Program-made: the position numbers and the translations under genes
The notes under the pieces: model-generated
The model's database searches: none
What the model saw: only the letters and a program-made list of their open reading frames with translations
What the model was told of the DNA's origin: nothing
Shown: in pieces, positions 9,767 to 19,381 of the stretch
Layout of the letters: every line of letters begins with the position of its first letter
Numbering within the stretch: position 1 is the stretch's first letter
Source of the DNA: Hypsibius dujardini
Lineage: Eukaryota; Tardigrada; Eutardigrada; Parachela; Hypsibiidae
DNA: 29,428 bases
Assembly (NCBI GenBank): GCA_001579985.1
Contig: LRSR01007860.1
Span: 1-29,428, forward strand
Direction: 5' to 3'

Positions 9767-10458
9767 TTCTTTTTCTCAAAACATTACCCAATTTGTAACA
9801 CTACATGGCATATGTAAAGAGCTGTTTCTAATTTATTTTATTTTGAACTTAATGTTTCAACTTACAGCATCAATTTCGTCCATGTGGAACTGCAGTATGT
9901 GCCGCTTCATTTTTTGTTTCGCTCTCTGCTCCTTTCTTGCGCTGACATTATAATGAACTTTGCGGCAAAGACCGCCGCCCATTAAACATTTAGCGGTAAA
10001 GAATCCTTTCACGTCATTAGGGACGCTTCGCTTGACTTTATTCATGTTTTCAAATATTCTTGATGCCGTGCGATCTGCCTGTAAATAAAACTTGGTATAT
10101 TAACCCAAATTTGATCATACGAGCTTAAAGTACAATGTTGAATCGAAAACCAAAACCAGATTTCGTTACCGAAAGATCATCTATGCATGTCTGTCTGTCT
10201 ATTTATCTATCTGTTTATCTGTCTGTCTGTCTGTCTGTCGGTCCGTCGGTCGGTCTGTCTGTCTGTCCGTCTGTCTGTCTGTCTGCCTGCCTGTTTGTCT
10301 ACCTGTCTATCTGCCTGTCTATCACTGTATCTCTTTGTTTGTTCGCCCGCCAAATTTGGGGCGCAGTTTGACAACGTCAATTCAGTAATCTGCAAATCCC
10401 TTACCACATTTTGAGTCTGGGATTCATCAAGTTGTTCTGGCGAACCTGGGATGATATC
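9334..10458 (-). CDS. Gene X minus-strand copy, partial (unrecognised coiled-coil protein)
   Basis: Three exons in gene order: a 10458-10405 (54 nt), b 10078-9866 (213 nt), c 9532-9334 (199 nt). Acceptors are GTACAG, TTACAG and GATAG; donors are GTAAGG, GTAAGT and GTTAGT. Exons a and b are whole codons and all join in phase 0. Exon a reads [17 protein letters not shown]. Exon b reads [17 protein letters not shown], then [15 protein letters not shown] and a basic helix [18 protein letters not shown]. Exon c reads [18 protein letters not shown] to [16 protein letters not shown], with coiled-coil-like heptads. The 3' continuation probably lies in 8865-9198, but the junction is uncertain, and the 5' end is not found. 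I do not recognise the family. Both b-c introns contain CAGA arrays in gene sense. Confidence 0.55.
9592..9772 (-). repeat. (TCTG)n microsatellite
   Basis: TCTC-rich lead-in, then about 20 perfect TCTG units (9684-9767). It lies in the intron between gene X exons b and c of the minus copy. Confidence 0.95.
10187..10332 (-). repeat. Degenerate TCTG microsatellite
   Basis: TCTG/TCGG/TCCG units between gene X exons a and b. Open frames over it on both strands are artefacts. Confidence 0.93.
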
Positions 10459-10930
10459 CTGTACCGAAGCCAATATTTACCGTAAAATCACGAAAGAAAT
10501 GCGGAAACAGTGCTCGATTGAAGAGAACACTCGGAGATGACAAACAGAGCTTCCTTTTATAAATAAAACTAAAAGCTACATCTATTTCTGTGCTGCAACT
10601 TCAAAACAAGTTAGTAAATTAGGTTTTGGTACAGCCGGGCGCAGTGTCTTTTTCAATCGGACATTCTCGCTCTGTGCTGAGGGGAAAATTCGACACCACA
10701 AAACGCTGTAACTGATTACAGCCTGTACCAACAAGTTTAATCTGACTCGAGAAGTGGCGGAGATTTCCCTCGCTTTTGGGGTGGGGGTTTTTTTACTGAT
10801 ACTTGTTAATATATCATGATTTTTCATAAGGGTCTCGTTGGTGCAAATACATTTCCAGGTTCAGAAAAAAATGGGCAAGAAGAAAAGAATCTCTGCCAGT
10901 TTGTGCTACATGCCGGCGCTTGATTGTTCG
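10459..10930. other. No gene supported
   Basis: An 81-codon minus-strand frame (10827-10582) has no splice or composition support. A 9-bp inverted pair TTGGTACAG (10626) / CTGTACCAA (10724) flanks its centre. Confidence 0.45.
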
Positions 10931-10944
10931 ATCATTTGACAAAT

Positions 10945-11467
10945 TTCTCGACATTTTATTTTTTCAAAATTGTTTCAGTATTTTACTGAACGTGAAAACA
11001 TTCTTAAAATTTAATAAAAACCTTCAGTAAGGTATAAAAAACAAAATAAATTTTTTTCCACCAACCGGAACACCTTGAGAAAATGAAAATGAAACAGTGA
11101 ACGACAGCGTTAATATTATCTGTATTATTACATGAACATATTTGTTTGAAATAAAGACATTAACGTTTGCAAATAAGATCGGAAAAACGGGGGAAAACAG
11201 ATGAAATAACGCGTGCAGTTGCAGCAATGGTTGTTAACTCAAATTTCGAAATCTTGGTATGAGTGATTTGCTGGAAAAAAGACTGCACGCTTTTTTCCAT
11301 GTTCTGACATTTCCCGCTTCTCAATGGATCACACATGAACATGGAAAAAAGCGTACAGTCTGTTGTCCAGTAAATCACTCATATTCGAAGGTTTTTAGTA
11401 AAATTTAAGAATGTGTTCACGTTCAGTAAAATACCAAAAAGTTTTTGAAAAAAAAAAAATTCGAGAA
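10945..11467. mobile_element. Imperfect fold-back (palindromic) element with interrupted left arm
   Basis: The outer arms 10945-11022 and 11388-11467 are near-complementary (shared ATTTTACTGAACGTGAA). The inner arms 11259-11304 and 11337-11382 pair over 46 bp with about four mismatches (shared CGCTTTTTTCCATGTTC) around a 32-nt loop. The right arm is continuous, whereas the left arm is split by about 220 bp (about 11028-11243) between ACCTTC and TTCGAA. This looks like a non-coding inverted-repeat element (fold-back or MITE-like) with a later insertion. It ends beside the 3' side of BET copy 2. No transposase or clear target-site duplication was found. Confidence 0.75.
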
Positions 11468-12224
11468 CCAATCAACCGGTAACGCTGATTTTAAAACTTT
11501 GCATTATCACACAGCGTGCAGGGGGCAAGCGTCTGTCACCCAGATGAAACAAGTACGAGTAGGATGATATTGTAGCGTTATGGTAAGGTCCGAGAAAAAG
11601 GTCCGAAAGAGAAGGGAAGAGTAGCTCACACAACATAACACACGGACTCAAAGCAAAAATGGCCCGAAAAGAAGCGCGTCCTACCAGCCAACAACTTCTG
11701 ACGAGACAGCAATAAAAAAACAGCAATTCAATAGTGTAAAGAAACATGCATATAGGAAATGAGGTGAAGAGACCGTAATGAGGATAATTAGCCTCAATCG
11801 CTGTCGCCCTGGGAAGAACTCGCCGCGGACTCTGACTCGGATTCGGATTCCGATGCAGACTCTGAGCTGCTTCCACTTAAACGGCCACTGTTGGCGCCAG
11901 CAACCGGCTTTTTATCCTTCCCTTTAGCTTTAGCAGCAGGCTTCTTAGCAGGAGGAGCTTTGGAAGGTCCCGAGGATGCCTTCTTCTCCGCGGAGTCTCC
12001 GCCGCCTCCTACCTTCCCGGCCACAGAGGCTTTCTTCCCCACCGGGCCCGGTTTACGGCCACGGGGCTTCTTGAGGATAGAATTGACGTACACTTCCAGT
12101 TCACGGAGGGTCGCCGGTTTCAGAGTGGCGAAGTCGATTTCGATCTCGTCCGGATTGGAATCCTTCAATCCGGGCTCGCGACTGAAAAAGACATCACATA
12201 CAATCACACAGACATAACCAGCGA

Positions 12225-12305
12225 GACAATTAGACACGTGGACAGACAGGCAAACAGAAAGACATACACAGAGACAGACATTCAAGCAGACAGGCAGGCA
12301 GACAA
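12225..12305 (-). repeat. TCTG-type array in last intron of BET copy 2
   Basis: CAGA/CAGG units on the plus strand. It is identical, in reverse complement, to the array at about 2190-2270 of copy 1, which is unusual for a microsatellite-like tract. Confidence 0.85.
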
Positions 12306-12699
12306 AATGCAATAGACATCGGGTCAGCGGTCAGGCAAACAGATAACAAATGAAATACCGAGGAGCCCAAAGACGATCCCAGTCGAAAAAAGACAAGTTC
12401 ACACAAGATTACACCGCTCTTACGATTGGATGATGTTGACGATGAGGCCCAACTTGTCCGGAGGCAGGCGATTAATGTCCAAGCTGAGATTGCGAGTCTC
12501 ATCATACGACATGGACATGGGCACAGCCTCTTCCTCGTCGCTGTCGTAAACCGGCGGTGGGGGAATCTCACCGTCGCCGGAAACGCCCAAGTCCTTCTTC
12601 TTCCTACCAGGTTTGCCGGGTGACCTAAAGAGAAGACAGGCATTCAAACTCCATCAATGAATAAATCATTCAGATCAGCAATTACTGAAGACCAATAGA

Positions 12700-12980
12700 C
12701 TGACATGCAGAAATGCATACAACAAACACGCAGACAGGTATGCAAATAGGCAGTCAATCGTGCATCTACATGTCTTTCTAACAGACTCATTTGTCTGTCT
12801 GACTGTCTGTTTGCCTGTCTACCTGTCTGTCTGTTCTGTCTGTATGTCTGTCAACAGTGTACGTTTTTCTGCGTGACAAAAAAAACACGCATATCAACGT
12901 TGACTTAGACAGGTAGTTAGTCTACCAGGCAGATGAGGCAGACAAGAAGACAAGAAAGCAGACAGACAAGTATAAAGAGA
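12700..12980. repeat. Degenerate CAGA/TCTG tracts in BET copy 2 intron
   Basis: Mixed-orientation tetranucleotide tracts, with TCTG at about 12790-12852 and CAGA at about 12910-12970, within intron 12625-13056. They correspond to 1454-1880 of copy 1. Confidence 0.8.
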
Positions 12981-13697
12981 CAAGACCAATAGGTCAAGAG
13001 AGAAACGAGTCCACAAAATGCAGGCAAAGAGACAGACATCCCGCAGCAGTGCATACTTTTTGGGAGACTCGGCCTTCTTCTCCTTGGGCTTCTTCGGCGA
13101 CTTGGCTGCCTTTTCTGCAGCCGCAGCTTCCGCCTCGGCGAGTTTATCCTTCTTGGGTTTGTTTGTCGACCCGGGCGGACGGCCTTTACGAGCAGTTCCG
13201 GGTTGGGGCGGTGGCTTCTCCACCACTGGAGTGGCAGCTTTTGCAGTTTTGGCTTTGATCTCTTTGACGGGGGAGCGGGAGGGGGAACTTCCGTCTTGAC
13301 TGGCTTGACAATCTTCTTCGGCTTCATCTGGGCCATGAGTGCCACCGACTGTTGAAGCTAAAAGATCACAAAACTCTAAGTATGTCACTCCGTTCTGCAC
13401 GACTGTCGGTCTAACTAGGTAAATAACGTGTTTGTAAAACTGCATGTCTGTCTGCCTGTCTGTCTGCCGATACGTCTTGTCTGAATGCTTGAAAAGGCAC
13501 CTTTTTCGATTTGCTGTTGAAGTTCAAACATCTTCTTAGTGTCGTCGGTTCCGCCGTCCTCGTCGTTGTCATCGCTGTCCGCCACAGCAGGAGTGACTTT
13601 GACCGGACTCCTTCTCCTCGTTGGTGGTGGGGAGCCTCAGCGGGAGTCGGAGGAGAGTTGGCCGGTCGAACCACTAGATCTGGTATGTCCACGAAGG

Positions 13698-14147
13698 AAA
13701 TGCAATTGCAAACGCATTTACCACCACAGCTAACATGACATTATTGGCTGACGTCAATTCAAGTAGATTACAGACGTCGCGTTTTCGGTGTGTTCCATTG
13801 GCAAACCGCCATGCGTACGCAGATTTGTCGAACAAATAAACCAAGAGTTTTGAGAAAATATCGCCGCAGGTTCTGTAGTTCTGTGAAGTTCATTAAGCGT
13901 ACCGCTTTAATTAACACCTAAAGCTATTATTGAACAACCAATAAAGCCGAGAAAATTTTGTTGAGTCTTTCAGAAGACTACATTTCTAAAAGATAACACA
14001 GCAAACGTTGTATATACCCAGTGGTGAAACAACGAGAACATCCAAAAGCCTGCGGCACTGTAGTAGGTTTCCGATTCAATTCCCGACTCATGCTAATCGG
14101 GCCATTAAAAGGATTTGAATCCGTTTTTAGTAATCTGAAGAGTTTCA
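13698..14147. other. Unique flank upstream of truncated BET copy; no gene seen
   Basis: Replaces the bromodomain 2 exon that precedes this point in copy 1. No BET-like coding sequence occurs up to at least 14.1 kb. Confidence 0.6.
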
Positions 14148-14280
14148 TCAATCCAGCTTTTCACAAATTACCATTTGTTACACTTTTAAAATTTAAAAAC
14201 ATTCTCAATGACGAACGATAGTAAGTTGTTTCTGGAGAAGAAATGATGATCTATAAACCATGTGCATGGGGTGGAGAGAA
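14148..14280 (+). repeat. Dispersed repeat R1, copy A
   Basis: ATCAATCCAGCTTTTCACAA through GCATGGGGTG aligns directly with 19249-19381. Similarity appears to continue weakly to about 14730 (CAGTCCACCTTGG; ATTCATTGAGCC). It is non-coding; a 66-codon frame over it is unlikely to be real. Confidence 0.7.
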
Positions 14281-16185
14281 CGCTAAACTGAGCGAGAGAT
14301 GGCCTTGACGTACTGAAAGCAATAATCGCTAAGTGCAATAAGGTCTCCTTCAGTTAACTTCTATGCGGTTTCCTATTCTTAGGTAAATTTTATTCGTGCA
14401 AATTAAATTACGACTCTTATCTGATTGGCTGATTTTGACAATGGTCAAGGTAGTTTAAATTGGTTTTAAATTTTACGATGACATATGGGCTGAGTTAAAT
14501 CGAGCCGAGTCGCAGTCCACCTTGGCAAGATCGAACTTCATTTTTTCACCAAGTTTTGGCCTCTTGTAATAAGAGCCAAGAGCACCTGGCGACCTGAACG
14601 TTCATGCCATCGGAAAACACTGCACTCAGTTTTTGGCAATTCTGCTATATTTTTGGTGAGTCACGAGAAAAACAAAGAAAGAGAGTGAGAGATGCGAACA
14701 CGAGAATTCATTGAGCCAGCTGAGTGTTCTCAATAAAAGTGCCTCGAGGCAAGCAAGCGCACCCATGCTTTGAAAAGATTGTACACTGTCCACACCGATG
14801 TTTTCTACCTCTTACAAATTGCACACGGTTAAAACATCATTTAGGATCCGACGAGGAAGCAAGGCCTCTATTGTTAAGAGCTGCCAATATCTTTTGGTCT
14901 TAGACCCAAAATCGACTGATGGGTCTCCCTTTCGTATTCTAATCAGCGTCGCCAATAAAAGCCCATCAAAAGCCATCCAATCCTTAAATATTGTGACTGG
15001 TAGTAGCGATTTAATAATAAATAAATTTGTCTGAACGTAAAAAGGACGTTGCAAAATATGGACATTATTTCACAGGATTTGTCATCATGACCAAAACGTC
15101 GTAACGCCGATGTCGAAATAGTGTTTGTGCTTGTCAACTAGAACGAGATGTCTTCTCCGATGCTTGTTCTGGGCGGTACAGTTTCAGACGTATGAAATGT
15201 CTGCTGATCAGTTGTCTAGATGCGACCGGTCCGCACGCAAGTTAGGCGCTTTCTTGTACTGCGAGATTTTTTTAAATTGAGAAAATATGATGGCATGACA
15301 TTTTCTGACTGTGTGACTTGCGGAATGTTAAATGGCCCCAGGTTATGAATGAACTCTATGATCAATACTGTCTGAAAGTTCAGCTCAAGAAAAGCACTTT
15401 GTAGCAGTATTGAACCTGCGTTGCATTATTGTTTAAAGGTACTATATAGCTTGACTTCACTCTACACGCCTACCGGTTTTCGCAACTATACACTTATTTA
15501 TAGGTAATTATTGAATAACGTTGTTTTCATGCTGTAAAAGAGATCCACCCCAACGGCCAAAACGTTCGGGATGCCTACCGACGATATCCGCTAACTGACA
15601 GAGTTCCTCGTTAGCAAAAATTTACTTTGACAAAACGTTTAGATGTATTCTGACTTTTCATAAATTAAATTGCAGGTATCATCCCGGCTAATACCTGAGG
15701 AACTGTCACTCGATAATCTTATAGGGAAACAGTCATAGCCCTGCTAACAAAAGAACAACAATGGATCCGGTAAGCCCGTTGGTTTGAGCCATCAAGAGAG
15801 CTGAAGCAGATCCATTAGAAATATGAATTATTAAGTATTACTGTGGACGTGTACAGCTTTGGACGACATTCAAATGTCCGCTGATTTTCATCAAATTTTT
15901 TATTGATTCTCAAAGTCAGTGGATACCGTTTACACAAACATTGTCTGCCTTTAGAAATAATTCATTGCTGATTGATATTCAAAGTCAACCTGCTCTCTAC
16001 AAGATGCCTCCTCAAAGTTGTTCTCACAAAAACATAAGACAGTTTTCAAAATATCTTAACTGGTAAGATTCATATCGGAACAGGTAGAGGACCCCGCAGT
16101 TTCAATACCCTGAAACAATTGAGAACTTTCGCCCACTGATAACGTACCGCCCAAGCCAAACCATCATGGAGCTTCGTATTCCACT
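14281..16185. other. No gene supported
   Basis: Overlapping frames of 64-80 codons near 14798-15137 are open on both strands but have no motifs or splice-bounded structure. AATGTCYGCTGAT words recur at about 15198 and 15872, and again at about 19408. Confidence 0.5.
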
Positions 16186-16373
16186 ATGGGTTTAAAACTT
16201 TTTTTGCTGTGTAGTTTACGCAATAAATCTAATTATCGACACGGAATAGTAATTTTTCCTAAACCTGTAAGTCCCGCACCCGCCGCCTCTAGCTGGAATT
16301 ACTCGGCAAACGATTTCGGATCTCTCATTTCAAGAGATTCTAAAGGTGTAGACAGTCAGAATCAGGCGGAAAG

Positions 16374-16463
16374 TTAGGCAGGTAGGCAGGCAGGCAGGCA
16401 GGCAAACAAACAGACAGGCAAACAGACAGGCAGATAGAGAGACAAACAGACAGACAGACAGAC
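16374..16463 (+). repeat. Degenerate CAGG/CAGA microsatellite
   Basis: CAGG units pass into CAAA/CAGA units, ending at GACC directly before a perfect hairpin. Confidence 0.93.
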
Positions 16464-16464
16464 C

Positions 16465-16490
16465 GGGGTGATCCCAAATGGGATCACCCC
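16465..16490. repeat. Perfect 11-bp hairpin
   Basis: GGGGTGATCCC, loop AAAT, then GGGATCACCCC. It directly abuts the 3' end of a CAGA array. Possible readings are the tip of a fold-back element or a structured RNA. There is no further support. Confidence 0.9.
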
Positions 16491-17012
16491 TGGACGGGAG
16501 ATTTCAAATGATTTTTCTAATTTACATGGATTTTGTTCAAGCATTCGAAAACGGCAGTTTTGTTGTAAACTTTAAAGCAAACAATTTGATGTATTGCGAA
16601 AGAGGATAGGACACCTGAGTAGTGCACACAAAAAATTGAATCATTGGGAAGCACCATTCAGGCTGCTCAATGCGCTTTCCCATTGCGCACTGCTTTGTTG
16701 TGCTTTTCTTGCTGGGCGGTATGAGACAGTGGGTGTACAAAGACAACTGCATATGTTTAGGGAAAGGGCTATATGCATATCAGCGTGTGCGAGCCGCCAC
16801 TCATGCAATACGCCATGACCCCATTAAGCACTTTACACGAAGTGATCCTAAACAGGATCAACGTCGTCAACACCGTATACCCAAAACACCCCGTCTTCAG
16901 AGAGTTAAGCGGAACTGCAACCTTACAGTACGTAGAGCTGCTAGGTCTCTCATCTGACGCAGTAATGTCCGTCGAGCTTGCCGAAGCATTTCCTGTATTG
17001 ACTGGAGCCTAA
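16491..17012 (+). other. Open segment with weak 5S rRNA resemblance
   Basis: The plus strand is open for 79 codons at 16773-17012 (...YPKHPVFRELSG...). At about 16868-16955 the DNA has the order and spacing of 5S rRNA landmarks: ACCGTATACC, CCCGTCTTC, AGTTAAGC, then AGTAC 19 nt after AGC. It is about 3 nt short in the middle and poorly matched elsewhere. It could be a decayed 5S-derived sequence, a real exon, or chance. Confidence 0.25.
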
Positions 17013-18972
17013 AGAATAAACGCATTGATATGAATATGCAACAGCTTCTGTGCAGATTGTTCATGACACATCTAATTCGAATAAGTTTTACCACATGATC
17101 ATTAGACATGTTGTGAGTAAACTGAGACAAATTTTGTCTCGTGGTTACTTTGCCACAAGAAGCTTGACGGAAAAAAACGGTCACCGGAATAGTCCATTCG
17201 TAACTAGGCAGCCAAGTATACTAGAAATACGTTACACTTTGGTTTGTTTATTGTACAATTCTTGTATTGCTGTAAAACACTGTCAAAGACACAGTTTGCA
17301 TAGGTTTGTTTTATATACAGTTCTTAAAATGTCGATGTTGATTTTATTTGTTGATTTTATTTGTACTGTGCTATGCGAAATAAAACACTTGTGTTTTTTT
17401 ATACTGCCTGAGCAAAATTGCACAAGAGGAACATTTCTACTCTTTGGGTGAAAAAAGAGAAAAAAAGTAGTTACTTTTTTGCGATCAAATTTTAGCCTCA
17501 TTTTTCCTCCCTAATCTACCTCGCGATATACTTCCGGTGTAAATATTTTTTTGGGGAGGTTTAGTGTTGCTCCAGATGGTGTCACGTAGAAAACCTGTTT
17601 TGTGCAAATCCCTCCTACATTTGGTCTTCTGGTTTGCTTAATTGAATGGCGACAGTATTTCCCAGTCTCTTTTAAATCTGGAAACCATCCGCTCTGTATT
17701 TTGCCTGTTCAGAGTTACTACCGGTACTAACTGATAAACCATAATTTTTAATTGAATAATTCAAAAGATACGTCCAGTAATAATGCGGTGGCGTTTACTG
17801 CTGACTGCTTCTTGTCATGTCGAATAGTCTGAAAAATGACCTTCCAAAATCTCTTGTAACCATGCAAGAAATGGCGGAACTTGTTAATGTTTTTCGAATT
17901 CACACCTAATGGTGGCTCTCTCAAATAGACAACCGATCGCAATACAGGTTGTATGTAGAAGCAGAAATTGTTTGCTCAAATGATCTGCGCCTGCAACATC
18001 AATCATTCGTGTTTGTGAAGAGTTCACCGCACCCGTCAATCTTGTTTAATCGCTCTCACCTCACCGAAAATATCGACTTATCTTTGACTCACTTTTAGTT
18101 TTATAGATTTTGAAATGCTTACGTGTCTGTTGAGAATGCTCTCGGGTAACAGTCATCAGAGCGCGATCTTGCATGGTAACATTTTAAAACCGGCCTCAAT
18201 CTGATATAATAACATCAGCATCGAATAATATATGAAAAAGTGACCGGAAAACCACGCAACTTCCTGCAAATAAATTAGGAAGATGCATGTGCCATCGCAG
18301 TTTGCTTCGGACAAAAATAATACGAGCCGCGGTTTTCAAAATTTGCGTCATATAGAAGTGAAACAAAGGCCTTCAGCCTTCGACACGCAAGTAAACTAAA
18401 ATGAAAACAGTAATTCAGAATGAATTAGTTTATAAAACTACAGTAGCGTTGTTTAGATATCGCGTTTGGGTGTAAATAATATACAACAATATTTTCATTC
18501 CACGGCAATTTTAAATAAGATCACTTTTAAATATGAAAAAAACCACCCATTTAAAATAAAAATATTATTCAAATAAAACTCGAAAATTTAGTTAAAGAAA
18601 ATGCTGAATTTAAATAAAATTTATTTCACGAAACAGCTTTACGGTATGTAGTGACAGCAACTGTTAGTAGTAAATCACAGTTCATGTCACTGTAAAACAG
18701 GATGGTGTAAGAAAACAACTAATCAATTGACTGATCATGACGATGAGGGCCGAGGCCCAAGAGTTTGTCTATGAATCAATCAAAATACGCACAGAAGTTG
18801 TTTTCTATATTTCCCTAATCTAATCAGACAATCAATTGAAGTTTTCTCCGTGTTATTTGTAGAAAAATAAAGCAATCAAGCTCGGCTTTGCACGAAAGAG
18901 GGTGTAAATATTTTTATTTAAAATGCTTCGAGCATGTTTCTAAAAAATTAAAATATAAATAAACCAACGAAA
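17013..18972. other. No gene seen
   Basis: AT-rich; 18460-18640 is almost entirely A/T with TTTAAAT words. The frames present are scattered and unsupported. Confidence 0.55.
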
Positions 18973-18973
18973 T

Positions 18974-19048
18974 GGCTGCGTCCCCGCAGTTTCTCGGGGA
19001 CATAGACAGCGGCTGTGTCCCCGCACATTCTCCGGGGAAATAGAATGC
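18974..19048 (+). repeat. Two tandem 37-nt hairpin units
   Basis: GGCTGYGTCCCCGCA...TTCTCNGGGGA occurs twice back to back. In unit 1, GTCCCCG (18980-18986) pairs with CGGGGAC (18995-19001). In unit 2, TCCCCG (19018-19023) pairs with CGGGGA (19033-19038). They are GC-rich islands in AT-rich DNA. Confidence 0.85.
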
Positions 19049-19248
19049 AAATATGTTCCCACACTTATTTCAAGCAAAGATGGAGGTAAATTGATTCCCG
19101 TTGTTTTTATCGCTCTCAGACAATCTTGTCGAAAGATAAACAAATTAAATAATCAAAAAGAAGGAAATGTGAAACAAAGCAACATGTTTGCGAGAATTTC
19201 AAAAATAAATAATGCAGTATCGTTGATTTGTGTATAGTGAATAGTCCC

Positions 19249-19381
19249 ATCAATCCAGTTTTTCACAAATAACCATTTTATTACAATTTTACATTAAAGA
19301 AACTTTCCTCATTGAGGAACGTTAGTAAGGTGTTTCTGAATAATAAACGATGTTCTATGAATCATACGCATGGGGTGATCA
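19249..19381 (+). repeat. Dispersed repeat R1, copy B
   Basis: Direct, diverged copy of 14148-14280 (ATCAATCCAGTTTTTCACAA through GCATGGGGTG). Weaker matches extend to about 19560. Confidence 0.7.

Larger units (their letters stand above)
11530..13697 (-). repeat. Inverted duplication, right arm (BET copy 2)
   Basis: Reverse-complement partner of 690-2942. The spacer between the arms is about 8.6 kb. The 3' untranslated part (11530-11790) differs from copy 1 by many substitutions and small insertions, while the adjacent last exon and intron do not differ. The downstream side abuts the fold-back element that ends at about 11467. Confidence 0.9.
11794..13697 (-). pseudogene. Truncated inverted second copy of the BET gene (no bromodomain in view)
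   Basis: Exon equivalents on the minus strand: 13697-13501 (5'-truncated), 13357-13057, 12624-12424 and 12181-11794 (stop at 11794-11796). Similarity to copy 1 starts abruptly at 13697, inside the exon following bromodomain 2. Upstream DNA (13698 onward) is unrelated and gives no in-frame ATG joined to the BET frame. Relative to copy 1, the first exon has C4 instead of C5 (frame -1, destroying the acidic tract), an in-frame 3-nt gain, and A5 instead of A4 at its end. The Lys-rich exon has C5 instead of C6 after PPPAPP, another -1 shift. The NET exon has a 9-nt in-frame gain (DLGVSGDGE versus DAGDGE) and Arg to Leu in KLGRIV. The last exon is identical. I read it as a pseudogene. Because all frame changes are homopolymer length differences, long-read sequencing error is a serious alternative, in which case a NET-only protein could be encoded. 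Confidence 0.8.

Noticed and set aside
15761-15769. Possible first coding exon ATGGATCCG followed by GTAAGC with a good start context
   Set aside because: Only three codons and no phase-compatible next exon found nearby; likely chance.
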